40,286 nucleotides of DNA from Candidatus Obscuribacterales bacterium. GTDB lineage: Bacteria; Cyanobacteriota; Vampirovibrionia; Obscuribacterales; Obscuribacteraceae. Location: NCBI GenBank assembly GCA_031292355.1, contig JARLHI010000071.1:1-40286 (forward strand), written 5' to 3'. The position numbers and the translations under genes were made by a program. Below, one piece after another: positions 1 through 8,024 of the stretch (within the stretch, counting starts at the first letter, position 1; each line of letters opens with the position of its first letter). Below the pieces are notes generated by a model. That model saw only the letters and a program-made list of their open reading frames with translations, did no database searches and had not been told where the DNA came from.

Positions 1-188
1 ATCATGCGACTAGACACCCCTTTCAAACTATTTACCAACGCGGACACAGCTACTTTAGGTGGATAATTAACAAGCAAGTGCACGTGGTCATCCTCACCAT
101 CGAACTCTACTAATTCTGCTTGAAAATCGGTGCAAACCTTGACGAAGATTTCGTGCAAGTCGTCCAGGGTTTGTTTAGTGAATACAAA
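1..188 (-). pseudogene. tnpA: IS200/IS605 transposase TnpA (Y1 HUH), truncated
   Basis: Reading the minus strand from about 188 down to 1 gives an open frame with typical IS200 TnpA sequence. It contains LDDLHEIF, CTDFQAELVEF, the HUH-type metal motif in DDHVHLLVNYPPK, and SLKGVSSRM at the window edge. A stop codon (191-189) lies just upstream in frame, so the N-terminal residues and start codon are missing. The gene also runs off the window before the catalytic tyrosine region, which cannot be seen. In intact IS605-type elements tnpA and tnpB are divergent; here the tnpA break coincides with the beginning of tnpB homology on the other strand, which suggests an internal deletion. Y1 transposases move single-stranded DNA via hairpin ends; this copy is unlikely to be active. 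Confidence 0.85.
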
Positions 189-398
189 TTAACCTGGAGT
201 GGTGGCTGGCTGATCGCTGTGCCACCACAAAGCACAAGTCGAACGGGTCCAACTTGTCGTCATGTCGCAAGCGAGAACCGAAAGACTCAATCTGAGTTTT
301 GCTGTATCGAATGCGGTTTCGAAGACAATGCCGATGTCGTCGGTGCCGTGAACATACTAAGGGAAGGACTTTCCCAGTTAGGGTTTGCAGTCTGTTGA
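180..398 (+). pseudogene. tnpB: TnpB C-terminal fragment of an IS200/IS605-family element
   Basis: About 72 codons match the C-terminus of TnpB-type RNA-guided nucleases: EYKLTWSGGWLIAVPPQ, then the zinc-finger and RuvC-III region with ENRKTQSEF, CCIECGFEDNADVVGAVNIL. The usual first zinc-finger CxxC (family pattern TCPxCGH) reads TGPTCRH, so its first Cys is replaced by Gly and the finger is damaged. The second CxxC (CIEC) and the RuvC-III Asp in the DNAD motif remain. The rest of TnpB, including RuvC-I and RuvC-II, is absent. Homology begins where the minus-strand tnpA remnant ends, so the element has lost its centre. No convincing right-end hairpin or omega-RNA segment is seen between 399 and 534. 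Confidence 0.85.
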
Positions 399-534
399 AC
401 CCGCATTCTAGATATTTGTTCACGGTTATCACGACCAGATTCGAAAGGGAAGTCTAATATCGCCAAAAATTTCATGCCGATTTCATTCGACCAATCGGAT
501 AATCCTGACTACCTAGCCAGAAAGGAGCTTTCCC

Positions 535-1701
535 ATGCCAAATGAAATCAAAATCCAAAATGATTCAAATAGTGGTTCTTCTGAATCTCACGTTGCGGCA
601 ACGACCACTCAAGTTTTTAGAGATTTTGTGTCCGGAATGTATGATGAGCTTAAGAATCATCAAGGAAGGGAACTTGCAGAATCAAACTTAGATGAAAGCA
701 AGAAATTTTCGCCAGTCAGTCATATGACTTCTGGACTAGACCTCGCGTCTCTGAATCTTCAAGCTGCCGCTAAGGACTTCAAAGTTACAGAGGATAATCA
801 GGGATTTCTGGGGCGCAGTTATGACTGGATGAAAAACCACATCGGCACAAGCGCCGAATCGGGCTCAACGATTGGCAAGGTTTGGTCTCACGTAATCTCA
901 AGCGACACGGGCTCAGTCGCCGTCCAAAAGAAACTAGACCAGGGAATGGGTGCAATAGTTGACGCCAGCAGTGATGCCCTAAATCCAGATCACAGCAAAG
1001 CTTCTGAAGTGGCAGCAAGCATAGTGGCCAAACAGGCGATTGACAGCGTCAACAAATATGATCAAAGTCAAAAGCAGGGCGTTGAGACACTAAGTGATGC
1101 GTTGGCGGTAGGGGCGGTTCTGGCGTCTCGCAAACTCTCTATTCTCGGCAGCGCTCTGATTGGCTCTGCATCCAAAACGGTCGCGAAATTCGCAGATGGT
1201 GCCTATTCAAATCCAGGAGACGATATCATCACTGGTGGAATGATGGGTTTAGCACTTCCTGTTGGTCGCTTGGCTGGCACCGCTAACGGTGTTCTGACCG
1301 GGATGATCGAAGCTGATCTTTCGAAGGCACCTTTGACAAATCTTGCGGGGCAAATAATGCACAAAGTATATTCTGCCCCTGGCAGAATTGCTATGTCAAT
1401 GGCTACAGAAGGTGCAGTTGTAGGTTGGAGTCAAGATTCGGTGCAATCATATAAGCAGTTTCGCGACAATGGCGATGACCGTCCTTCTGCTCTGTCTAAG
1501 AGTTTCAGCCATCCGCTTTTGACCGAAGCCACCGGTTTGGGGATGTTGACGGGAGGGCTGGCATCGATTGGGAGAATTGCAACGATACCTGAATTCTATT
1601 CTGCCCGTGTCTTTCAAGGAGTTCACGATCTCCCGGAAGCAAGCAATCCCGAATTGGTCAATTCATTCAGAACTGCTGGCAAAGCTCAGGAAGGCGGGTA
1701 A
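535..1701 (+). CDS. Hypothetical protein, small residue-rich with hydrophobic helices
   Basis: The 388-residue frame opens at ATG with a strong ribosome binding site (AGGAGC about 7 bases upstream). The N-terminal 100 residues are polar and Ser/Asn-rich, as in many proteins of this window. The middle and C-terminal parts (about 195-275 and 325-350) contain Gly/Ala-rich, mildly hydrophobic helical stretches such as GGMMGLALPVGRLAG and GLGMLTGGLASIG. These look like membrane-inserting or amphipathic segments, but no signal peptide is present. I do not recognise a family. After the stop, another frame continues with KAGKTFEDKAGYLWLPPLGA (to about 1753), so the C-terminus may have been cut by a frameshift. 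It may be the N-terminal delivery part of a longer lineage-specific protein, but that is speculation. Confidence 0.75.
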   Translation: MPNEIKIQNDSNSGSSESHVAATTTQVFRDFVSGMYDELKNHQGRELAESNLDESKKFSPVSHMTSGLDLASLNLQAAAKDFKVTEDNQGFLGRSYDWMKNHIGTSAESGSTIGKVWSHVISSDTGSVAVQKKLDQGMGAIVDASSDALNPDHSKASEVAASIVAKQAIDSVNKYDQSQKQGVETLSDALAVGAVLASRKLSILGSALIGSASKTVAKFADGAYSNPGDDIITGGMMGLALPVGRLAGTANGVLTGMIEADLSKAPLTNLAGQIMHKVYSAPGRIAMSMATEGAVVGWSQDSVQSYKQFRDNGDDRPSALSKSFSHPLLTEATGLGMLTGGLASIGRIATIPEFYSARVFQGVHDLPEASNPELVNSFRTAGKAQEGG

Positions 1702-1837
1702 AACTTTTGAAGATAAGGCTGGCTACTTGTGGCTACCTCCTCTTGGAGCCTGAGGATGAAGTATTTTGCGAATGCGGCTAACAAGACCGCCCAGCAACCA
1801 ACAAAAACTTCTTGGTTCCATCAAAAAGAAACTTGCT

Positions 1838-2515
1838 TCAGTGGTTGCTTTTAATCATGTAGCCCGAACCTGGCAAGGTTGTGATGAAGTCAGGTTCCCC
1901 GCCAGCATTAAACTTTTGCCTAAGGAGTCGCATCCAACTTCTGACGCTTGCGACTGACCCATCGCTGTTACTTGGCCATACAGCCCTTAACAAAGCATCT
2001 GCGTTGAAGGCTTGATTCGCATTGCGCATCAAGAATTCTAACAAAGCCGTCTCTTTCGGTGTCAGATAGTATTCCGTTTCTCTGATAAACAGGGCACGCT
2101 TTTGGATGTTCAACCTAACGCCATCAATACATAAATCTTGCTGGACGGGAAGCCGACGGCGTTTTAGCAGAGCATTTACTCTTAAGCTCAGTTCTTTAAA
2201 TTCAAACGGTTTGGTCAAATAATCGTCCGCTCCACTCTCGAAGCCCGATTCTTTGTCATCAATATGAGTGTGCCCAGTCAAAAACAATATCGCCGCAACT
2301 CCATTTTTCTTTCTAAATTCCTGACAGACTTTCAAGCCCGAGATTCCCGGTAAATCCCAATCAAGGATGATTATGTCGAAGTCAAAAGATTTCAATAAAT
2401 GCAAAGCGTCTTCGCCATTGTTGACGCTCTCCGAAGTATGACCGAGCACTTTCAAGCTACTGCACAAGTCTTGTGCAAGTGATAAATCATCTTCAACAAC
2501 GAGTATCTTAGCCAT
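1838..2515 (-). CDS. OmpR/PhoB-family response regulator
   Basis: The protein has 225 residues, the normal length for the family. The receiver domain (1-115) has acidic pocket residues D9 and D10 in VVEDD, the phosphoacceptor D52 in ILDWDLPG, T80 and K102 in YLTKPFE. The C-terminal winged-helix domain (about 125-222) ends with the typical GSGYMIK wing. The gene overlaps the end of the upstream kinase gene by 8 bases on the same strand, so the two are translationally coupled and almost certainly form a cognate pair. Phosphorylation by the kinase would switch DNA binding. The target genes are unknown; the divergent LRV-repeat gene behind the kinase promoter is one possible target by position only. 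Confidence 0.95.
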   Translation of the reverse strand: MAKILVVEDDLSLAQDLCSSLKVLGHTSESVNNGEDALHLLKSFDFDIIILDWDLPGISGLKVCQEFRKKNGVAAILFLTGHTHIDDKESGFESGADDYLTKPFEFKELSLRVNALLKRRRLPVQQDLCIDGVRLNIQKRALFIRETEYYLTPKETALLEFLMRNANQAFNADALLRAVWPSNSDGSVASVRSWMRLLRQKFNAGGEPDFITTLPGSGYMIKSNH

Positions 2516-4328
2516 TAATTTTGCCTCGATTGTTTTCTTGATACAGAGGAATTTGGAAAAAGAATTCGCTTCCGTGTCCCAACTTGCTTTGTGCCCAGAT
2601 TTTACCTCCGTGCATTTCTACTATTAGTCGACAAATTGCTAAACCCAGACCAGCTCCCTCGCCCTCATTCCTCTGCTGCTCCAATTGGAAATAGCGGTCG
2701 AATATTTTGTCTAATTTTGTACTATCGATCCCTGGACCTTGGTCGCGAATACAAACTTGCCCAAAATCACCTTGAATACAGGACTCGACGCGAAGCTCAC
2801 AATTAGCAGGAGAAAATTTTATGGAATTACTTAGTAAATTTAAAACCACCCGTTCTAGTTCGACTCCATCTGCATCGACAAATATAGAATCGAGGTCGGC
2901 GACGAAATCGATGGACTTAGTTTTGAATTGAGGTTCAAGAGTTTCTCCAGCAAACAAAATGATTTGTGCAAGGTCACACTTCGAGCGTCTCAGTTTAACT
3001 TGTCCCGACCTGTACTTGTCCCAATCCAGCAGCTCGTTTGTTAAAGCTAAAACTCTAGAACAATTGTGCCCACCACGCTGGACCAGGGCGTGAACGGCGG
3101 CAATATCATGTCCTGACTTTAGAGTTTCTGTGATAAGGTCAAAAGTAAGTTGTATCGAAGTGAGGGGAGAGCGCAAATCATGATTCAGCATTGAGATTGC
3201 TTCATCACGTAATTTCTCAGCGGCAATTCTGTCGGTTAGATCGTGTGCAACACAGAAAAATTGACCATCGTGCTCTGACCATCGTACTGTCCAATGAGTA
3301 TGTCTGGATGGTAGCTGGGGCTGACGTATCTGAATTTCAAGGGGCGGTTGAGAACTGAAGCGGCGAGCTTTGAAAAAGTAGTCTCTAAATAACGACACAT
3401 CATCTTTTTGAATAAAACGCTCAATTGACAGCCTCTTCAGTTCTCTCTCCGGCGTTCGAAAAAGCTTTGTCGTGGCTGGGTTGCATTTAATAATCTGCAA
3501 TCCTTCATCAAGAACCAGAATGGCATCCAGAGCATTGTATAAAACTGCTCGCTCTCTATAATTTGCATCTCTAATTGACTCCGCCATTTCATGAAAGGTT
3601 TGATCAAGCAAAGACAGTTCATCCGAGCCCGTCAATGGTTCATTCAGATTTTTGTCATTAACAAGTAGCTTTGTATTCTCGACCAAGACATTGATTTTAG
3701 ACACGATTCCTCGCATCACTAAGAAAGAAACGGTCAAAATGCTCAAGCATGAGAAAAGTGCTGCCACATACAGAATTACTTTAGTAGCGTTACTGTCATT
3801 CTGCTGATTTTTTGCTGCTTCGTCCTGTATCGCCTTTTCTCTAGCTACTAGATTAGATGTGCGGTCAGTCACTTTGTGAGCGTCTTTGCCCAAGACGCTC
3901 CACATCCTTTTCCGTTCCAGAAATCCAGCATCTCTTTTGGTTGCGAAATTTCTAATCAGTTCACTGTAGTCTGATGCAATTCTCAAAACACTCGAACGAA
4001 GCTCGCCTATTTCTGCTGCATATTTTTCGTCATTTTCTGTAAGTCTCTCTAACCTCTCCATATCTAGATCGAGTTGTCTCAGTCCCGAAGGAATGAATGA
4101 CGGATCTATTGCATCAAGCTCCAAATCTCGTTCATTACTGTGCTGCTTTAACACCTGATAGACGTCGTTTAGAAGCAGGTCTAATGCCGTGGAAGTCGCT
4201 CGAGCATTTTCGGCAATACGCAGCTGTTTCTGCGCATGTTCTTCTAAATTTCCTAAAAGAGTGAAAGAGAAAATTTGAAGAATTGACGGCACTGCTAGAA
4301 GACTTAGCAATCTTATAGATAACCGCAT
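2508..4328 (-). CDS. Membrane sensor histidine kinase (HAMP-PAS-HisKA-HATPase)
   Basis: The protein has 606 residues. Its order is: TM1 at about 5-25, a mostly helical extracytoplasmic domain (26-180) of the four-helix sensor kind, TM2 at about 183-205, HAMP (about 206-255), PAS (about 258-370), then HisKA with phosphoacceptor H383 in SMLNHDLRSPLTS. The ATPase domain has the N box LNLLSNSIKF (N497, N501), the G1 box DQGPGID (529-535) and the G2 box GEGAGLGLA. All catalytic motifs are intact. The start ATG is preceded by AAGGT at good distance. It overlaps the response regulator gene by 8 bases. It lies divergent to the LRV-repeat gene, with a 127-base shared upstream region. The signal sensed cannot be told from the sequence. 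Confidence 0.95.
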   Translation of the reverse strand: MRLSIRLLSLLAVPSILQIFSFTLLGNLEEHAQKQLRIAENARATSTALDLLLNDVYQVLKQHSNERDLELDAIDPSFIPSGLRQLDLDMERLERLTENDEKYAAEIGELRSSVLRIASDYSELIRNFATKRDAGFLERKRMWSVLGKDAHKVTDRTSNLVAREKAIQDEAAKNQQNDSNATKVILYVAALFSCLSILTVSFLVMRGIVSKINVLVENTKLLVNDKNLNEPLTGSDELSLLDQTFHEMAESIRDANYRERAVLYNALDAILVLDEGLQIIKCNPATTKLFRTPERELKRLSIERFIQKDDVSLFRDYFFKARRFSSQPPLEIQIRQPQLPSRHTHWTVRWSEHDGQFFCVAHDLTDRIAAEKLRDEAISMLNHDLRSPLTSIQLTFDLITETLKSGHDIAAVHALVQRGGHNCSRVLALTNELLDWDKYRSGQVKLRRSKCDLAQIILFAGETLEPQFKTKSIDFVADLDSIFVDADGVELERVVLNLLSNSIKFSPANCELRVESCIQGDFGQVCIRDQGPGIDSTKLDKIFDRYFQLEQQRNEGEGAGLGLAICRLIVEMHGGKIWAQSKLGHGSEFFFQIPLYQENNRGKING

Positions 4329-4455
4329 TCAATTACCTTTTTCCAAGCGAGAGAAATTTTGACAACAGAGCCCTAAATTTGATGTCCATTTGATGTGCCT
4401 GATTATAACGTCTAGCAATCGAACAAACCAACCACTCTATAATCGAGGAGAGGCA

Positions 4456-5715
4456 ATGAATAAGCTAGAAATTGGGATGAAAATAGCGGAAGAAGCATTA
4501 GAAATTCCTGTCGTCAGGAAGGCTGCGCAAGCTGCTGCCGAGGCTGCAAATAGGTTTATGCGTGAGGCGATGCCAGAGGTTGTGTCGAGTGGCGCAAAAA
4601 AAGTGGAAGTTTTTATTGAGAGTAGTCTTCAGCAAAACATCGCACGCGATGGCATCGACGGTGATCTTAATTGGGCAGGTCATCTTTTAAAACCTGCAGA
4701 GACGATCACAGAGCGTGTAAAGCGCATTACGTCCGAAGCAGAAAGCGCTAAAAATAGTGAAAATCCAATCCAACTTAAATTGCTCTCGCAAAAAGAAGCC
4801 GAAGTTGTGCGCTATGCCGTCGCAAATAACCACAAAACGGATGTTGAGACGCTAGAGACGCTAGCCGCTGCGCCTGAATGGCACGTAAGAATGGCCGTCG
4901 CCTCTAATCCTAATACGAGTGATACGATAATGAGGAGACTAGCTGTTGACTCGTCACCAAAGATTCGCTCCCTGATTGCGAAAAAGGATTTTTCTTTACC
5001 CGTTGATATTGCCAAAACTCTTGCAACAGATGAATCCGCAATGGTCAGAAACGCACTGGTTAGCCGCCGCCCTTATTTGAGCGACAATATCTCGAAGCTA
5101 ATGATGGATGATATTGTTCCCGAAATTCGAGTAAAAGCTGGAGAACGCTTAAAAAAGATCGACCTGTTAGCTTTTGACCGTGATTGGAAGGTGCAATTGG
5201 AAGTCGCCCGAAGAACATATTATCGTGATACGCTGGAACATCTCTCTTCTATCGTGAATAAAAGGTTTGGGAGCGATCATCCAAACGCTAAAGAATTCCG
5301 TGAGGCATTCCGGCAGAATCCTGCTTCTCGATCTGAATTGGAAAACGATCCTGGCTCGCCGGTTGCGGTACTTTCTCGTGTTAGACAGACGAATGACCAG
5401 GCAGCTATTAAACAGCTTGCTAATTTAAATGATAATTTTGTTCTCGCCGGATTAGCGGCTAATAAATCTGCCCCTGATTTTGTATTACGTCATGTCGCTC
5501 AGTTTAAAGTTCCACAAATTGACGCTGAGCTTGCGATGAATCCAAATACCCCTCGCGAAATTGTGAATGCGATGGTGTCAAGTCCTGATCCGATAATCCG
5601 TCTTCATGTGGCAATCAATTCGAAGTCACGAGAAGTGCTAGAAAAACTAATGAGTGATCCAGAGCTTGATGTTAGCAAGAAAGCAGCTTTCTACTATAGA
5701 CATTTTGCGTATTGA
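4456..5715 (+). CDS. LRV/HEAT-like repeat protein
   Basis: The ATG at 4456 is preceded by GGAGAGG and is preferred over an upstream in-frame start at 4390; it gives 419 residues. After a helical, Ala/Glu-rich N-terminal section (1-95) the protein consists of approximately 24-residue repeats of the leucine-rich-variant (LRV) kind: VRYAVANN, VRMAVASNPNTS, IRSLIAKK, VRNALVSR, and again near the C-terminus (LAMNPNTPREIVNAM, IRLHVAINSKS). LRV repeats are alpha/3-10-helical solenoids used for protein binding. The Cys cluster found in the Azotobacter LRV protein is not present. The gene is divergent from the sensor kinase. No signal peptide or membrane segment is seen, so a cytoplasmic scaffold or binding role is likely. 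The partner is unknown. Confidence 0.8.
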   Translation: MNKLEIGMKIAEEALEIPVVRKAAQAAAEAANRFMREAMPEVVSSGAKKVEVFIESSLQQNIARDGIDGDLNWAGHLLKPAETITERVKRITSEAESAKNSENPIQLKLLSQKEAEVVRYAVANNHKTDVETLETLAAAPEWHVRMAVASNPNTSDTIMRRLAVDSSPKIRSLIAKKDFSLPVDIAKTLATDESAMVRNALVSRRPYLSDNISKLMMDDIVPEIRVKAGERLKKIDLLAFDRDWKVQLEVARRTYYRDTLEHLSSIVNKRFGSDHPNAKEFREAFRQNPASRSELENDPGSPVAVLSRVRQTNDQAAIKQLANLNDNFVLAGLAANKSAPDFVLRHVAQFKVPQIDAELAMNPNTPREIVNAMVSSPDPIIRLHVAINSKSREVLEKLMSDPELDVSKKAAFYYRHFAY

Positions 5716-5734
5716 GTCAAATGAGTTCCCGGGT

Positions 5735-5797
5735 GATAGGGATAATTGTTTGAATGCAGGAGTGGACGACTGTCTATCGAAACCCGTAGCGGTCTAG
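5735..5797 (+). pseudogene. Response-regulator receiver fragment
   Basis: A 20-codon stretch reads DRDNCLNAGVDDCLSKPVAV followed by a stop. It matches the end of receiver domains in hybrid kinases and phosphorelay regulators (the usual DREKCLEAGMDDYLSKP segment), including the conserved Lys of the SKP motif. Nothing else of the receiver is left upstream, where the LRV-repeat gene ends at 5715. It overlaps a kinase fragment in another frame. Confidence 0.6.
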
Positions 5798-5919
5798 GAC
5801 TCTATTTATGCAAACAAATTGTAGAAGCGCATTCTGGAACTATTGAATGCAAGAGTCAGCCAAACAAATCTACAATTTTTTCGGGGGTGCCTGCCATCAA
5901 AAAGTGGCAGCACTGCTAG
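5788..5919 (+). pseudogene. Histidine-kinase ATPase-domain fragment
   Basis: About 43 codons read RSGLGLYLCKQIVEAHSGTI and then ECKSQPNKSTIF, the G2 box and C-terminal strands of a HATPase_c domain (family pattern GLGLYLCKQIVEAHGG...GKGSTF). The N box, G1 box and everything upstream are gone. Another frame continues behind it (5919-6027: LLDTKADKDEIEKL then SNFPKPDYSPHFITP), so the tail may be frameshifted. From about 6030 to 6250 I see nothing recognisable. Together with the receiver piece this is the debris of a second, unrelated two-component system. Confidence 0.65.
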
Positions 5920-6263
5920 ACACCAAGGCGGATAAGGATGAAATCGAAAAACTATCCAACTTTCCTAAACCTGACTATTCGCCGCACTTCATCACTCCCA
6001 TCATCGCTAGTGCAAAGTCGTCCTGAAAATAAGCTTTAGTGTCGAAGCAGGCTCATCGGACTAACATACCTCTAACTTTGACACCATGCTTAAGCTCTGA
6101 TAAATTGACCACTCCTATAACAGCAAGTCCATCAAGCTATGTTTTACAATCTTCACGGCAATGGGTGTCAGAGCCATGCAACGGTCAGCTCCTGGTGTCA
6201 AAACAATGTCAAGTGGGGGTGGTATCTTTGACCAGTTAACGCTGATTTTGATTAGGAGCATTG

Positions 6264-7286
6264 ATGCCAAACTATTTGCGTTTAATTGAAGAAGCTGGTT
6301 CTTTAGTTGAAAAAGTTGCTCCAGAGGCTGTTTCCAAGTTAACTCACGAGGCCTCAGTATTACTCTCAGAAACTAAAATCGGGCGAGCTGTCGAAAAGGT
6401 CGCCCGAGCTGAATTTGGAGAAACAATTTCACCCAGACGACCCATCGATGTTGAGGACGTTTGGCAGCAGAAATTGGAAGCTCGCTTAGCAAGTCAGTTT
6501 GAACCGCGAAGATTTGGTTCGAATCCGGCTTTATTTGAAAGAGGTGGCTCAATGCGCTTTTTCACCTCCGACAAAGTTCAGGTGAACCTGGCTGTGCCGT
6601 CAAACAAAGATTTGGAAAGTGCATCTGGCGCTGTTTTGAAGAAGGTCTTCGACGCAAATCAACGAGAGTTACTGGGCGCCGTTGAACGACTCAATCGAGG
6701 CGATTTCCCCCCATTGGGCTTTCACGGTACTTCCACAAAAGGGGAAGCAGGACTATGGACCACAAAAATGGCTAAGAGACCGAATATGGGCAGTATCGGT
6801 GATGGCGATTTCTGGCTATGGACGAATAGGCATGAATCTCTCCATCCTCGAGAATATCTTTCTGAAACGCAACGCGCCCTAGAAAAAGCGAGTGACTATA
6901 GTGGGAAGACTGAAGAGCGCGGAGCAATCTTCGTAACGGATGCTTCTCAACAATTCTGGCGTTTCAAGGGAGAGGCTGCGGGCATCCAGAGGGTTAGTCG
7001 CGACGAAAGTCAGGTTGGTCCACATGAATCGATAGATGATTTTATTGGAAAATCAACAGATAATCTGAGGAAGACTCAGCTGCATGAACCTCTTTTGCCT
7101 GATACTTTTGACAGCAATGTACTTGGTTCTTTTCAGACGAACAGACGCCTTCCGCTAGAGAATCAATTTCAACCACTTTTTACACAACACGCGATCGAAA
7201 AACGCTTGTATGCACACGCCTTTGATTTGCAAATCTCAACTGCCGAAACTTTTGACCTTGCTGGGCTTTTGAAAAAAATCGACTAG
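6264..7286 (+). CDS. Putative ADP-ribosyltransferase-fold effector protein
   Basis: ATG at 6264 follows AGGAG by 5 bases; the protein has 340 residues. The N-terminal 55 residues are amphipathic helices; 55-140 is unassigned. From about 150 a pattern like ADP-ribosyltransferases of the H-Y-E type appears: LGFHGTSTKGEAGL (HGT at 154-156), GDGDFWLWTN (about 180-188, the place of the usual GxYFT strand), the helix ALEKASDYS (205-213), then RGAIFVTD (219-226). That order of HG[TS], GxxxWxT, A..YS and a hydrophobic strand is what suggests the family; a catalytic Glu cannot be fixed by eye. The protein lacks a signal peptide. A short membrane-protein gene follows. It could be a toxin-type effector or a processing enzyme. 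The function is inferred, not certain. Confidence 0.6.
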   Translation: MPNYLRLIEEAGSLVEKVAPEAVSKLTHEASVLLSETKIGRAVEKVARAEFGETISPRRPIDVEDVWQQKLEARLASQFEPRRFGSNPALFERGGSMRFFTSDKVQVNLAVPSNKDLESASGAVLKKVFDANQRELLGAVERLNRGDFPPLGFHGTSTKGEAGLWTTKMAKRPNMGSIGDGDFWLWTNRHESLHPREYLSETQRALEKASDYSGKTEERGAIFVTDASQQFWRFKGEAAGIQRVSRDESQVGPHESIDDFIGKSTDNLRKTQLHEPLLPDTFDSNVLGSFQTNRRLPLENQFQPLFTQHAIEKRLYAHAFDLQISTAETFDLAGLLKKID

Positions 7287-7641
7287 ACGTGCGGTATCAC
7301 TCGCGGTGCTCGCAAACGATTCGAATAGTTTCGTTGGTCAATCCGCTAAGCTTGTTCGTCACCTTCTTAGCGGCGGCGCGTCTGAGGATGCGAAATTCAA
7401 AGGTCTGATAATAGACACTACGTTCTAGAGATTGCTGATTAGGGGCATTGATTGGGGCTCTTTGATTTTGGCTTCTGAGAAAATTAAGCACCTGAAGTTG
7501 TTTTCTGCTAACGTGCCAATCGCGTCAATCTACCAAACACTAGACACATTGAAGCGTAGCCTAAGCGCTTTAAGTGGGAGAATGCGTATTGACTTTGATC
7601 TGGTTAATAACTATCTTGAATCAATTTTCCAGGTCCAAAGA

Positions 7642-7938
7642 ATGTCAGTGAGAAAGTACGTACTTCTAAATTTAGCTATTTCAGTACCTCTTTGGTTTTT
7701 GGAAGCCAGTTATTCAAATGCGCATTGTAATTTTGATGGTTTACCAGCGTGTGCGTCGGTCGTCTATTTATGCATAATTCCATCCATATTATTTTTCAAT
7801 GGAGCACTTAAAACGCCAGACCGGGACAATAAATCGATATGTCGATCCGCGACTATTGCGTTACTTGTGCCCACTATCGTTAATTACGTCGGTGTGTATA
7901 TTGCAAATAATACGGGGGTCTTAGGCGCAGAGCTTTAG
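7642..7938 (+). CDS. Small three-helix membrane protein
   Basis: From ATG 7642 the frame encodes 98 residues with three hydrophobic helices: VLLNLAISVPLWFLEA, ASVVYLCIIPSILFFNGAL and ATIALLVPTIVNYVGVYIA. The Shine-Dalgarno sequence is weak. The same frame is open upstream to 7273 with protein-like sequence (LANDSNSFVGQSAKLVRHLL; SANVPIASIYQTLDTLKRSL), interrupted only by a TAG at 7426. The gene may therefore be the tail of a longer, nonsense-mutated gene. It follows the ADP-ribosyltransferase-like gene on the same strand. I do not recognise the family. A membrane immunity or accessory role is possible by position only. Confidence 0.5.
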   Translation: MSVRKYVLLNLAISVPLWFLEASYSNAHCNFDGLPACASVVYLCIIPSILFFNGALKTPDRDNKSICRSATIALLVPTIVNYVGVYIANNTGVLGAEL

Positions 7939-8024
7939 GTGCAGTCAGAATCGCTGGCGCGAATGACAACAATCGCAAATCTATTCGACAAAGGCTGTGG
8001 AAATTTTCGATCATTGGAGACGTA

